This document shows, piece after piece, positions 1 to 10,400 of a DNA stretch of 64,000 bases; position 1 is the stretch's first letter, and each line of letters starts with the position of its first letter. A program made the position numbers and the translations under genes. This stretch comes from CBDFGS01 sp965247255 (GTDB taxonomy: Bacteria > Chloroflexota > Dehalococcoidia > Lucifugimonadales > CAUZJF01), in contig CBDFGS010000013.1 of NCBI GenBank assembly GCA_965247255.1, forward strand, positions 434,001 to 498,000, read 5' to 3'. Under the pieces are notes generated by a model, which saw only the letters and a list, made by a program, of their open reading frames with translations, did not search any database and was not told the origin of the DNA.

Positions 1-50
1 GCCAGGGTCGTCTTGCCGGCGAACTCGCATCCGACCAGAATGATGTTCAT
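1..50 (-). CDS. P-loop NTPase, N-terminal fragment
   Basis: Only the first 16 codons are in the window; the gene continues past the left edge. Read on the minus strand from the ATG at 50, the peptide begins MNIILVGCEFAGKTTL. This is a short beta strand followed directly by a Walker A loop of the form GxxxxGKT, which binds the phosphates of ATP or GTP. A GGAGA ribosome-binding site sits about 4 bases upstream of the ATG. The loop at the extreme N-terminus resembles small nucleotide or deoxynucleoside kinases and AAA-type ATPases, but too little is visible to choose a family. It lies about 115 bp downstream of the cohesin-domain gene in the same direction. Confidence 0.6.
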   Translation of the reverse strand, partial: MNIILVGCEFAGKTTL

Positions 51-165
51 ATCGTCTCCATTTCGGAATGTGCCTCAGGACAGAACGGGACGGCGAATAT
101 CGGAGGACCGTCGCGTTTCGCTCCTTCGCCGGAGGTCGCGTCCGTGGACTCAACCCCAGCTCGGA

Positions 166-718
166 TTAGGGGAGGACCGGTGTGCCTGGGACCTGAGAGA
201 GCTTGATGAAATACCCGGCCAAGCGGCTGATCGCGAACGGGCCGGTCGCTCCCGGGAGCCATCCGTCGAATCCCTGAGAGCCGCCGACGCCCCACCGCTG
301 GACTGAGTCTACGACGCCTCCCGCTACCTGAATTAGTCCCGAGAGCGTCCCGGCGTCGTGGCCGCCCGCCGGCGTCGAGTAGGGCACGCCGACCAGGTTG
401 AATCCCGGCACCAGGAAATCGAGAGGGGCGCTCTGATTGCATGGGACCCCGGTGACGCCCACGCTCCCGCTGCCCGGGATGGCGGAGAGCTTGACGAAGT
501 AGCCGTGCCCCGGCTGGAGGAGAAAGGGGTTGGAAGAGCCCGGTAGCCAGCCATCGAATCCCTGCGCTCCGCCGACGCCCCACCGCTGGACCGAGTCCAC
601 TACGCCACCCTGAGCGGCGATCACGTCGGCCAGGTCCTTGGCGCTTAATGGCTCGTCGCACCCCACCGGGAGGGACATCAGATTGAAGCCAACCACCACA
701 GGTATTTCCACGGTCTCC
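166..718 (-). repeat. Two tandem ~85-codon repeats in the cohesin protein
   Basis: The DNA around 241-320 and 541-620 is almost the same and encodes the same ~25-residue segment. The flanking GFNL/P and GYF(V/I)KLS motifs also recur. This points to a fairly recent internal duplication. The repeat family was not identified beyond the common 'GFNLVGVP'-type secreted beta domain. Confidence 0.7.
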
Positions 719-1290
719 TCGAGAGGCACGCCACCGCAGAGCACGATACTGTCCCCGCCGCTCTGGCTCAGGATCTCCTCGCCCGTGGCGTTCGCCAGTA
801 CCGGGGAGCTGATGTCCAGTGGGCTGCGGCCTTTGGCCTTGCAGAAGACCATCATCTGGGCTACGTCGCCGGCGCCGCCGGAAGGGGCGGCGGGGCTGAG
901 AAGCGTGGATGCGAAGAGGAGCGTGCCCGAGGCGTTGTCGATGCCGAAGTGCTTGAAGAACCCGCCCGCCTGGTCCTCCTGTCCGTTGCCGCTCAGCAGC
1001 GGCCCCGGGCCGGCGAACAGGATGGACAGCACCGCGGGGTTGAATCGGACTTCGAACTGCGCCCCGTAAATCGCTTCGGCGCTGGAAGTCGCGTCGACCA
1101 TTACGGTGGCGCTCTGCCCGATGTCGAGCTGCACGACCGCCGGGCGTAGGCCGACCTGGACCATCATCGCCGCCCCCGGTTGGACGGCAGGCTGTGCGAA
1201 GGGCATGGGGAGTCGCCCGGACGCCGCTGCCAGTGCCACGACGAGAAGCGCTAGAGCGCCTGCCGCGGCGGCCACCGTGATCTTCCGCAT
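166..1290 (-). CDS. Secreted cohesin-domain protein with two C-terminal repeats
   Basis: About 374 residues. The ATG at 1290 is preferred over the TTG at 1308 because AAGG lies 8 bases upstream and the hydrophobic signal segment then begins near residue 7. After the signal peptide, residues ~40-190 have the pattern of a cohesin domain: alternating hydrophobic strands, an 'FEVRFNPAVLSI' segment and late 'MMVFCKA' and 'SPLDI' segments. Two tandem repeats of ~80-85 residues follow, each with a GFNL...P opening and a nearly identical 'VVDSVQRWGVGG.QGFDGWLPG' segment. Cohesins bind dockerins, and the giant RHS protein encoded just upstream on the same strand (116-bp gap) contains a dockerin. A partner role is inferred from this. 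No catalytic domain is visible. It probably acts outside the cell. Confidence 0.75.
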   Translation of the reverse strand: MRKITVAAAAGALALLVVALAAASGRLPMPFAQPAVQPGAAMMVQVGLRPAVVQLDIGQSATVMVDATSSAEAIYGAQFEVRFNPAVLSILFAGPGPLLSGNGQEDQAGGFFKHFGIDNASGTLLFASTLLSPAAPSGGAGDVAQMMVFCKAKGRSPLDISSPVLANATGEEILSQSGGDSIVLCGGVPLEETVEIPVVVGFNLMSLPVGCDEPLSAKDLADVIAAQGGVVDSVQRWGVGGAQGFDGWLPGSSNPFLLQPGHGYFVKLSAIPGSGSVGVTGVPCNQSAPLDFLVPGFNLVGVPYSTPAGGHDAGTLSGLIQVAGGVVDSVQRWGVGGSQGFDGWLPGATGPFAISRLAGYFIKLSQVPGTPVLP

Positions 1291-1340
1291 GCCGAGCCTT
1301 ACGATCAAAACCGAACTCTCGCTTTTCTAGCCCCTCGTCC

Positions 1341-1370
1341 GCGTCTCATATCCGGCCGGACAAGAGACGC
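1341..1370 (-). other. Hairpin between giant RHS gene and cohesin gene
   Basis: A perfect 7-bp stem (GCGTCTC at 1341-1347, GAGACGC at 1364-1370) encloses the palindrome TCCGGCCGGA. There is no T-tract on the minus strand, so it is not a clear intrinsic terminator. It could be a processing or partial termination structure between the two genes. Confidence 0.4.
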
Positions 1371-1406
1371 GATCCCCGGGACCGTCTAACTGGGACCTCG
1401 ACTTGG

Positions 1407-4400
1407 TCACTGGAAGTCGAGCTCCCGCACGATGTTATTTGCCCCTGTGCCAATGTCGCCGCCTTGGATGCCGCCGGCATCTATGTCGACTGCCTTAAGG
1501 TTCAGCGGTCGGACACGCAAGTCATCATCGCCTTCGTCGAGGTCTTCTTGCTTGGAGACCCCCCGGGCAGGAGCCTGGACAACGGGCTCGGTGAACCACA
1601 CTTGGAGGGTATCGTCGGACCCCTCTACGGTATCGTCGAGTCCCTCTGGGGGTATATCAGCGCCGCCACACAAGCTGCCGCCGCCTGTCCCTCCAAACGT
1701 GACGTCGAGCTCCGCCATCCTTGCGGCGGTTCCTGGACTCTGTGACGCCTCAAACGCCCTTGTGTCTGATTCCCCCACTTGGCGCTCGTTGCGGCCGAAA
1801 GCGGCCCAGTTCACATTTCGCAGGTCTCCGCCGCCCCCTCCAACTGCGGGGGAACCGGAGGGTCTCTCGTCTCCGGGATCGATGGCGGGATACAAGGCGG
1901 GGCCAAAGGCGTCGGTGGGGCACACGGTAGTCCCGACGCCATTTGCGCCGGGGTTATAGGGACCCAGAATATTCAGGAGTGGAGCATTACTCAAAGCAGC
2001 GTACGGCTGGAGATCGCTGGCGTTCGCCGCACACGGGCCACCCACCGGCGCGAGCCCAAGCGGGTCCGTCGCCCGTGTCGGCCGCCCGCCCGCGTACTCG
2101 AACAGGCCCAGCCCGCCACCGCCGTATCCCATCGGGTCGCGGCTGAGGAACCGGCCCAGCTCAGGGCTCAGGTAGCGGCGGCGGTTGTAGTACAGCCCGG
2201 TCTCGGGGTCGAGCCTGCGGCCGGCGAACATGTACGGGTTCGCCTCCGAGCTCGTGCCGCCTACGGCTACAATGTCGTCGCCGCCGAAGTCGACAACGCT
2301 GTTGGCGCCCGGCTTGAAGACGGTGGGACGACCGTAGGCGTCGTACTGGTACCCCTCGACGATGGCCCCTGCGCCGTCAGTGAGGGCGAAGACCGATCCC
2401 AGGCTGTTCGCATGGTAGTAGAGACGCCGGTCGCCGGCCTCGGTGGCGCTGGTCCCGCCGCTCACGTTCCGGTCTAGGGACAGCGCCTCGTCTAGGCCGC
2501 GGCCGTAGACGTACTGCTGTAGCAGTGCGCCGCTGCCGTCCCGCTCCTCGATCACACGCCGGCCGTCGTACGAGAAGTCGGTGAAGCCGACGAGCGGGCC
2601 GGAGTTCGTTACCACCTTACGAATTCTCCTGCCCGCCGCATCGTAGCTGTAGGTGGCGATGAGCGCGCCGTCAGACTTCCTTGTCACGGTGCGCAGCCGG
2701 TTGAGGTAGTCCCATGCGAACAGCAGCGTCCCGTCGTCGGTCACGTTGCCGTTGTCATCGGACAGGACAGCGGTGACGCCGCCGTCGCTGCGCTCGACGA
2801 TCTCGTTGAACGAGGAGTGCTTGCGCGTCTCGCCGTCGACCTGCTCCCAGTTACCGGCGCCGTCGAGGGCCCAGGAGCTGTGCAGCGGGCCGAGGGCGCT
2901 CGCCGTTACCACGGCGTCTCGGGCTGAGTTAAGCGTGCCGCGCTGGAAATCGGTCAGCCGGTAGGCGGAGTCGTAGGCGTACAGTTCGCTATCGCCCGGC
3001 GCGTGCAGCTTCTCCTCCGTCAGCTTGTTGCTCATCCGGTCGTAGCGCTGGGCGAAACCGGCAATCAGGGTCTGGTCGATTTCGCGCCCGTGCCGCAATT
3101 CGACCGGGCGCCTAATGCCGTCGTAGCCGACGTCGACCTTGGCCGTGAAGTCGATCAGGGCGAGCCCCGTGCCGTTGATGGGGTACGCGCGGCCCGCCAC
3201 GCGCGTCGCGCCGATGTACTGGTAGACCGCGAGCTCCTGCGTCGCGCCGCTATCCTGCACCGACTTCAAGCGGTCGAGCTCGTCGTAGCGATAGTCAAGC
3301 GCGCGCCCATTCGGATACGTCAGACTTGTGCGCAGTCCGTCGGCCCTCCATCCCGAAGATACCGCCCTGGTGGGACCGGTACCGATGCGCTGGCCCTCCT
3401 CGACGAGCCGGCCAAGGCTGTCGTAGATGTAGGTGACCACCGAGTCGTCCCCGAGACCGCTCGGCTCGTTGTTGTCGGTGGCGCGCGTCCGGCGAGACAG
3501 GCCGTCGTACTCGTAGCGAACCGCAGTGGTGCCGGTGACCCCGGTCGCCCTTATGACGTCCGCGGCGGTGCGTCGGTTGGGGGCGTCGTAGGTATATGTG
3601 ATGACGGAGCCGTTCTCGTCGGTGACCCGCGCCACGTTGTGGTCACGGTCGTACTCGTATGCGACCGTGGTCGTGGCATCGCATCGGTCGGCCAGCGCCG
3701 GGGGTACGCAGAAGCCCTTGGTCACGGCGGTCCTGCGATCGAGGTTGTCGTAGGCGTACTGCGTCTGGTTGCCGTTGTCGTCGGTGATGCTGCGCAGCAG
3801 GGAGTTCTGCCCCCACTCGTACCTGGTCGTAACCAGGCCGTCGCCGCCACCCTGAGCAAGGTCCGGCTGCGGGATCGTGCTACTGACACCGAAGAAGTCC
3901 CTGCCAATGCTGAGGCCGTCACCGGCCCCGGACGCCGTAAGCACCACGTCGCTCTGCGTGCGGCGTCCTATCCCATCGTAGAAAGATATGGTGACGTTGC
4001 CGCGGGTGTTGACGTCGTTGATCGTGCGCGGTCCCTCGGAGAAGGCGCGGCGGACCACGGGGTCGGGCCTAGGAGGACCCTCGGCGTCGGCCGTCGCGAC
4101 GAGATTGCCGCGCGAGTCGTAGCGGAACCGGAAGGCCCTGCCGATATTGTCTACCCTTATCTGCGGCCGGTTGAGGGCGTCGTGGAAGAACGTTGTGAGG
4201 AAGACCTCGTCGGGGAGGCCCGGTTCCTGGGACACATCGGTCTCGCGAGTTTCGATGACATTGCTGTTGCCGTCGTAGGCGTACTCGACGGCGTTGCCCG
4301 CCGGGTCTGCGACCCTTAGCAGCCGGTCCGCCCCATCGTACTCGTAGCGACGGGTATCCCCGTCGTCCTCCACCGTAAACGTGAGGCGGGAGTTGCGGTC

Positions 4401-7400
4401 GTACTCGGAGCGCGTGGTGACGCGGCCGATGATCGTGATGCCGGTGACTCCCTGGATAGCCTGCGTGTCGCCCGGTGTTAGATCGCTCTTGCCGATAGAC
4501 ACGGCCCCGTCGGCCAGGTCGGGAGTCCGCGCCGTCGTGGTGGCCGGCCTTATAAATAGTACGCGGTCGGTCTGGTAGGCGCGGCTCAGCTCGTCGTAGC
4601 GGTACTCCGTGGCTGCGAGCAGTCCGCCTCCGACCAGGGCGGTAGGCTGGATCACGCCAACTGACGAGACCGGCGCGGCCAGTGTGGCAGGCCCATCGGA
4701 GGTCGGCGTCGTACCGCCCGCCGGACCGAAGCGCGAAAGCCGGACGACGTTGCTCGCCGGGTCGTACTGGATGACAGACTGGTTCCCAGCGCTATCGACC
4801 ACGCTGGTGCGGCGATTGAAGCCGTCGTAGATGTAGCGCGTGCGGTCGCCTGAGCCGCCGACCGTCGAGTTGTTGGCAGACGAGCCGTCCGTGTCGGCCG
4901 CGTCGACCCGCTCGACGAGATTGGCGTTCCCGTCGTAGTGGTAGGCCACGGTCGACGACACGCCGCCTCTGACGTCGTATACGGTGGCGTCCGATGCGGA
5001 GCGCAGCGCAAGCGGCGGCGACGAGGGTGCGCCGCTCGTTACGCGCATGACGAGTTCTCGCTCGTCGTAGGTCCACGACGTAGCGTTCCCCTCAGGTTGT
5101 ACTAACAGGACGCGGTTCTCGTTGGGATCGTAGCGGACGCGCGTGGTCAGCATCTCCGGCGTAGTGCTGTTGCGGACCTCGCGGACCGACTCCACGAGCT
5201 TGTTAAGGATGTCGTAGTGGTGCACCGTGTCGACGTACGCGGGACCACCCACCGGATCGGGACTGACCACGTTGGGCGGCAGCGTAGCGCTCGGCGGGTT
5301 TCCATCGACAGCCGAGGTGTTCCCGCGGTCCTCCACCTGGCGCAGCACTAGACTGCCGTTGTGGTCGTAAAAGAGCCGCTCCAGGTAGTTGAAGTTGATG
5401 AGCAGGTGCGGGGGCTCGACGGTCGATCGTTGGAATTGGCCGTGTGCCGCGGCGCGCTCGATCTGAACGACTTGGTTCAGCTCGTTGACGACGTAGTCGG
5501 TGACCACGCCCCTGCCGTCCACTTGCCGGACCAGGTTGCCGACGCGGTCGTAGGCGAGATCGCTCCGCAGGTAGGCCGTCGGCGGGGGGCCGGTCTCGCC
5601 GAACTTGCTCGCGATCGCCACCAGGTCGAGCACATTTACGTCGCCGTCGCCGTTCAGGTCAGCCAGATAGTCGCGTTTGCCGATCCTCTCGGCGACCGAT
5701 TGCAAGTCCTGGAGATTAACGTTGCCGTCGCCGTTCACGTCGGCTTCGATCCGCCGGGTCTTGGAGTCGCGGACGGTCCGCGCCAGGTAGCCCCCCAGCT
5801 CCGAGGAGGTAGTCGTAGTCACGTCCAGGCCGTCCCCATCGGGGTCGTTTGCGGGATAGTAGTCGTACTGGTCGACGTTACCCTCGGGGTCGATATGGAG
5901 GACCAGCTGGCCGAAGCGGTTGTAGACGAAGCGCTGGCCGATCTCCTGAATCGTGTCCCCTTCCGCGGTCGCCTGGTTGGACCCACCAAGCAACGTCACG
6001 CTGGGCTGTTGGGTGCGTACGACGTTTCCGTGGACCTGAGTGGTCACGCCGTCCTGGTTGGCGTCACCCGCCGATGAACCGCATACGCCGGCGATCGCAA
6101 GAAGCTGCTGGACTCTCGCGGATGTGCGGCCGGTGACGCTTGCAATCGCGGGTGCGCTGCAAGCCTCCTCGTAGTCGAATGTGTGCTTCGTCGTGTAGCG
6201 GGCGAGCGTTCTTAGGCCGCCGTTCTGTGGCGCGTATGAGGTGTCGAGCCCACGCGGTGAGGTGATCGTTCGGAGCTGGTTGTAGATGGGCTCGTAGGTC
6301 ATGGCGACCCTGATAGTCCCCTGGTCGCCGCCGCGGTCGGCGTCAGGAGTACGCGTCACGGTGAGCAGATTGCCCTGCTGCTGCCGATCGGGGTTCTGGT
6401 CGTCGTAGAGGTACGAGACCGAGTTGCCCTCGGGGAACACCGTCTTCAGGCGCTGGCCGTCTTCGTTGTACTCGTGCCGTGTCTCGTAGAAGTCCGGCTC
6501 GCCAGGCCTCAGGTCGCGGTTGGTGAACTCACGCACCCCCACGATGTTGCTCAGCCTGTTGAACTGGTACTCGGTGACGTTGCCGTTTCGGTCGGTCACC
6601 GTCGTCTGGGACACCGGGAAGTTGACGCCCACCCTTCTGGTTGTGGTCAGTACGATGTACTGGTACGCGATGACGCCGCCGGCGGGCACGCCGCTGTAGT
6701 TCGTGCCTCCCAGGGTCTGAGTTAGCACGCGGTCCAGGGTCGTCGAAGAGCTGGTGCCGTAGGTCAGTATTAGCCTCGGCGGGCCGCCGCCGGCCACCTC
6801 GTTGGGCGCGGTGACCGTGAGCAGGTTGTGGTCCAGATGCGGGTCGGTGGAGCTGGAAGAATAGGTGTAGCGGGTTGTCCTGCCCTGAGGGAAGTTGTTG
6901 CCGGTAGGAGTGCTGGTGACCGTTGGCGAGGTGACCTCGGTCAGGTCGCCGTTGGCGTCGTAGGCGAACTTGATGGAGCGGCCGACGAAGTCAGTCACGC
7001 TGGCCAGCCGCCCGTGCGTATCGTAGGAGTAGTCGATGAGGCGCCCCAGCGTATCGACGGCTTGACTCAGCCGCCCTTGCGTATCGTAGGTGAAGCTGAT
7101 TGTGTTGCCGTTGCGGTCCCGCATGGCAACGAGGCGTGACAGGCCGTCGGAGTTCGGCGGTCCGTACTCGGAAGAGTTTCCGCGCTGGTCCCACTCGACG
7201 AAGCCACCGCCAGACGCCGAGGTTAGGCGCGTGTAGAACCCGGCAGGTGACAGGAATGTGCCGTCGGTCTGCAGCTGGTAGAGGTCATACCTGCCGAGGC
7301 CGTCCATGCGCACAACGTCCCCGGGCTGAGGCTTGCGCGGAAGCCCGGTAGCGGGGAGGGTCCCTGCGTTTTGAGGTGTGGCCAGGATCAGGCGCCGGTT

Positions 7401-10400
7401 GTAATTGAAGTCCCAGTTATGCCCCAGCGGCCCTTCGTAGATGATGCCGCTGCGGTACTTGCGGGCGAAGACCCAGTCGATGCCGCGGCCCGGAATACGC
7501 AAGTCTTCCTCGTACTGATAGAGCTCGCCGCTGTGCAGGTAGATTGGGTCGCCGGCGTCGGGGCAGCCGCCCGCTGTGCAGCCGCTGGGCAAGTCCAGCG
7601 TGCCGTCGCCGCATTCGACACCGGAGCCACAGTCAGATGGACCGTCGGGGGTCTCGGTAGGCGCGTAGTAGTAGGAATAATAGTTGTCGTCGTCCCTGAC
7701 CTGGTACGCTTCCTCGTTAGCCGAGTAAGCGACGAGGTAGACCTCGGCAGACTGGTTCTCGGTGAAGAAGTCGGGCGTGTCGCTAGTCACACTCACGTCG
7801 TTGGACATCTGGAAGCCCTGAACTTCCGTGTCCGGCACCTCACCCACTTTGAACGTGATGGAGAATATAGCGCTACCGCCGGCGGGAATGGTCAACAAGT
7901 TGCAGGTAAAGGTGCTTCCTGGGGCCGGTCCGCTACAGCTCGCCGGGAGGGTATCTGACAACACCTGTATGTCCGCGGGAAGGTCGTCGGTGAGACGTAC
8001 GTTGACGGCATCGTCTGGGCCGTGGTTCTCGACGAGAATCGTGAATACGTACCGGTCGCCCTCTGTCGTCTCGATCTCCTCATCCTCGTAATCTACGTCA
8101 TATGCGTCGACGAATTCGTCGACAGACTCTGGCGCGGAGTCGTGTTCGTCGAGCACTTTGAGCACCGAGATGTCGGCGTGTGCAATGGCCTGGTTGGTCA
8201 CCTGGGTTGTCACGGTTGATGCGTTGGTCGCGCTGGCCTCAGCATGGTTGGTTAGCTGAGTACCTGGCGGCACCGAGGAGTCCAGTTTCAACTCGAAGAC
8301 ATACGACTTCTCCTGTTGCGGAGACAGGTCACCTACCTGACAGGTGATAGTCCTGGAAGCGGTGGCGCATTCGTTGGTGGCCTGTAATAGGTTAGGATTG
8401 TTGGCTGATTGCAAGAAGACCTGTCCGATGCTGCCGAACTGCGGCGCCTGATCCGTCAGCACCACGCCCAGCGCCGTCTCGGTGCCCACGTTCTTGACAG
8501 TCACTTTGTACTCGATTTCCCCATCCCTCGGCACGCTCCCTCCACGCACCACTCTGCCAAGCGGCTTTTTGGTCACGCTTAGGTGCGCCCCCACCAGCAC
8601 CTCGGAGATCAGCTCATCGATGCGGCTTTCAGGGATCTTGCGTAGCTCGTGGCCATATGCTTCGTTGAAGGCGGCGAATACGATCGCCTGGAAGGCCCGC
8701 CTCAAGTCCCAAGGATTGGAGCTCGTCGGATCATTAAGGGATGAGCTCTCTTGCTCCTCGTGCTCCGCCGGCACCGCCCTGATGATGTTCACCCGTGCTA
8801 GCGCATTTGTGACGGGCGGCGGGCCAGGGTTCAGGTCCTGAACCATCAGCGTTCCCGCTTCGGTGCCGTCGCTGACCCAGACCTCCGAGCCGTGAACGCC
8901 GTCGGTCGCGACGAAGAACAGGTGACCGTCCGCCGGCGTGAACTCTCCGGTGAGGAAGAAGAAGAATGCAAACGCCGGCCCAGGGTTTATGTCCTTGACC
9001 ATGACCGTACCCGCGGCCGTGCCGTCGCTCTTCCACAGCTCAAGCCCGCTGATCCCGTCGTTGGCGGTGAAGTAGAAGACCGTGCCTGTGACGTGGGTAA
9101 TATTGGCGAAGCCGAATAAGGCGAAGCCGGAGCTCGCCCCCGGATTGATGTCTTTGACCATCAGGGTGCCTGTCGCCGTCCCGTCGGTCTTCCACAGCTC
9201 GATGCCGGTGACTCCATCATTGGCCACGAAGTAGAGGCGGCCGTCGACGTCGCTCAGATTCTGAGGGTCCGACCAGGCGAACGGCTGGGGGTTGATGTCC
9301 TTGACCATCACGGTGCCCGCGCCGGTCCCGTCGCTCTTCCACAGCTCTCTCCCGTTGGTCCCTTCGTTCGCGGAGAAGAACAGGGTGCCGCCGACATCGA
9401 TCAGGGACGCCGGGAATGAGCCTGAGATGCCGGGGGAGATGTCCGTCACCATGACGGTGCCGGGGGCGGTCCCGTCGGTCTTCCAAAGCTCGTTGCCGTT
9501 GGTCCCGTCGTTGGCCGCGAAGTAGAGGGTGCCGCCGACGTTGGTTAGTCCGGCGCCACCGAATGTCTGGAGGCTGCTGCCGAGACCTGGGAAGATGTCC
9601 TTGACCATGAATGTGCCCGCAGGCGAGCCGTCGCTCACCCACAGCTCAGTGCCGGCGATGCCGTCGTTGGCCCTGAAGAATACCTTCGCTCCGACTGGCG
9701 TCAGCTCCGCAGGGAATGAGTCGCCAATGCCCGGGAATATGTCTTTCACCATGATGGTGCCGGTGGCGGTGCCGTCGCTCTTCCACAGCTCACGGCCGTT
9801 TACCTTGTCGTCCGCGACGAAAAAGAGCGCGCCGGCGACATCGGTCAGCGAATTGATGAATGTGCTGTTGGGGCCCTGGATGATGTCCTTGACCAGCAAG
9901 GTTCCATCAGGGGTGAGGTCGCTCTTCCACAGCTCGAAGCCGTTCACCCCATCGGCGGCCGTGAAGTAGACCATGTTGCCAACGACCGTAATGAGGAACG
10001 GCACCGAGCTGGTTACACCGGGGGAAATGTCCTTGACCAGGACGATGGGGTCCGAAGATATTACCCGCTGCTCGATGGTGCTGGAGTTGTTCGACGGGTC
10101 GGTCTCGGTCTCGTCGGCGGAGACGGTCGCGGTGTTGATCACCTTGCCCACCGCGTTGGCGACCACGTTAATCGTGACATGGGCCACGTCCAGCTTGAGG
10201 AGCGTGCCAAGATTGCACGTGACTGTTCCGGCGGACTCGGTACAGCTACCCTGGCTGGCGGTGGCGCCCGAGTAGGTTACGTTGGCAGGCAGTGTATCGG
10301 TGACAGTCAGGTTGTGGGCGAAGCCGGGCCCCGCGTTCTCGATGGTCAGCCTGAAGCCCGTCGGCCTGCCCACGACGGGGAATGCCGGGGGCTCCATCGT

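Noticed and set aside
1407..2050. Known RHS toxin tip (nuclease, deaminase, ADP-ribosyltransferase)
   Set aside because: No characteristic catalytic motif could be seen in the tip, so no toxin function is claimed.
3003..4319. Long plus-strand open frame of 438 codons opposite the RHS gene
   Set aside because: It is the reverse complement of repetitive RHS coding DNA, with no domain, no ribosome-binding site and an Arg/Val/Asp-biased composition. The same holds for other plus-strand frames across 1432-18400.
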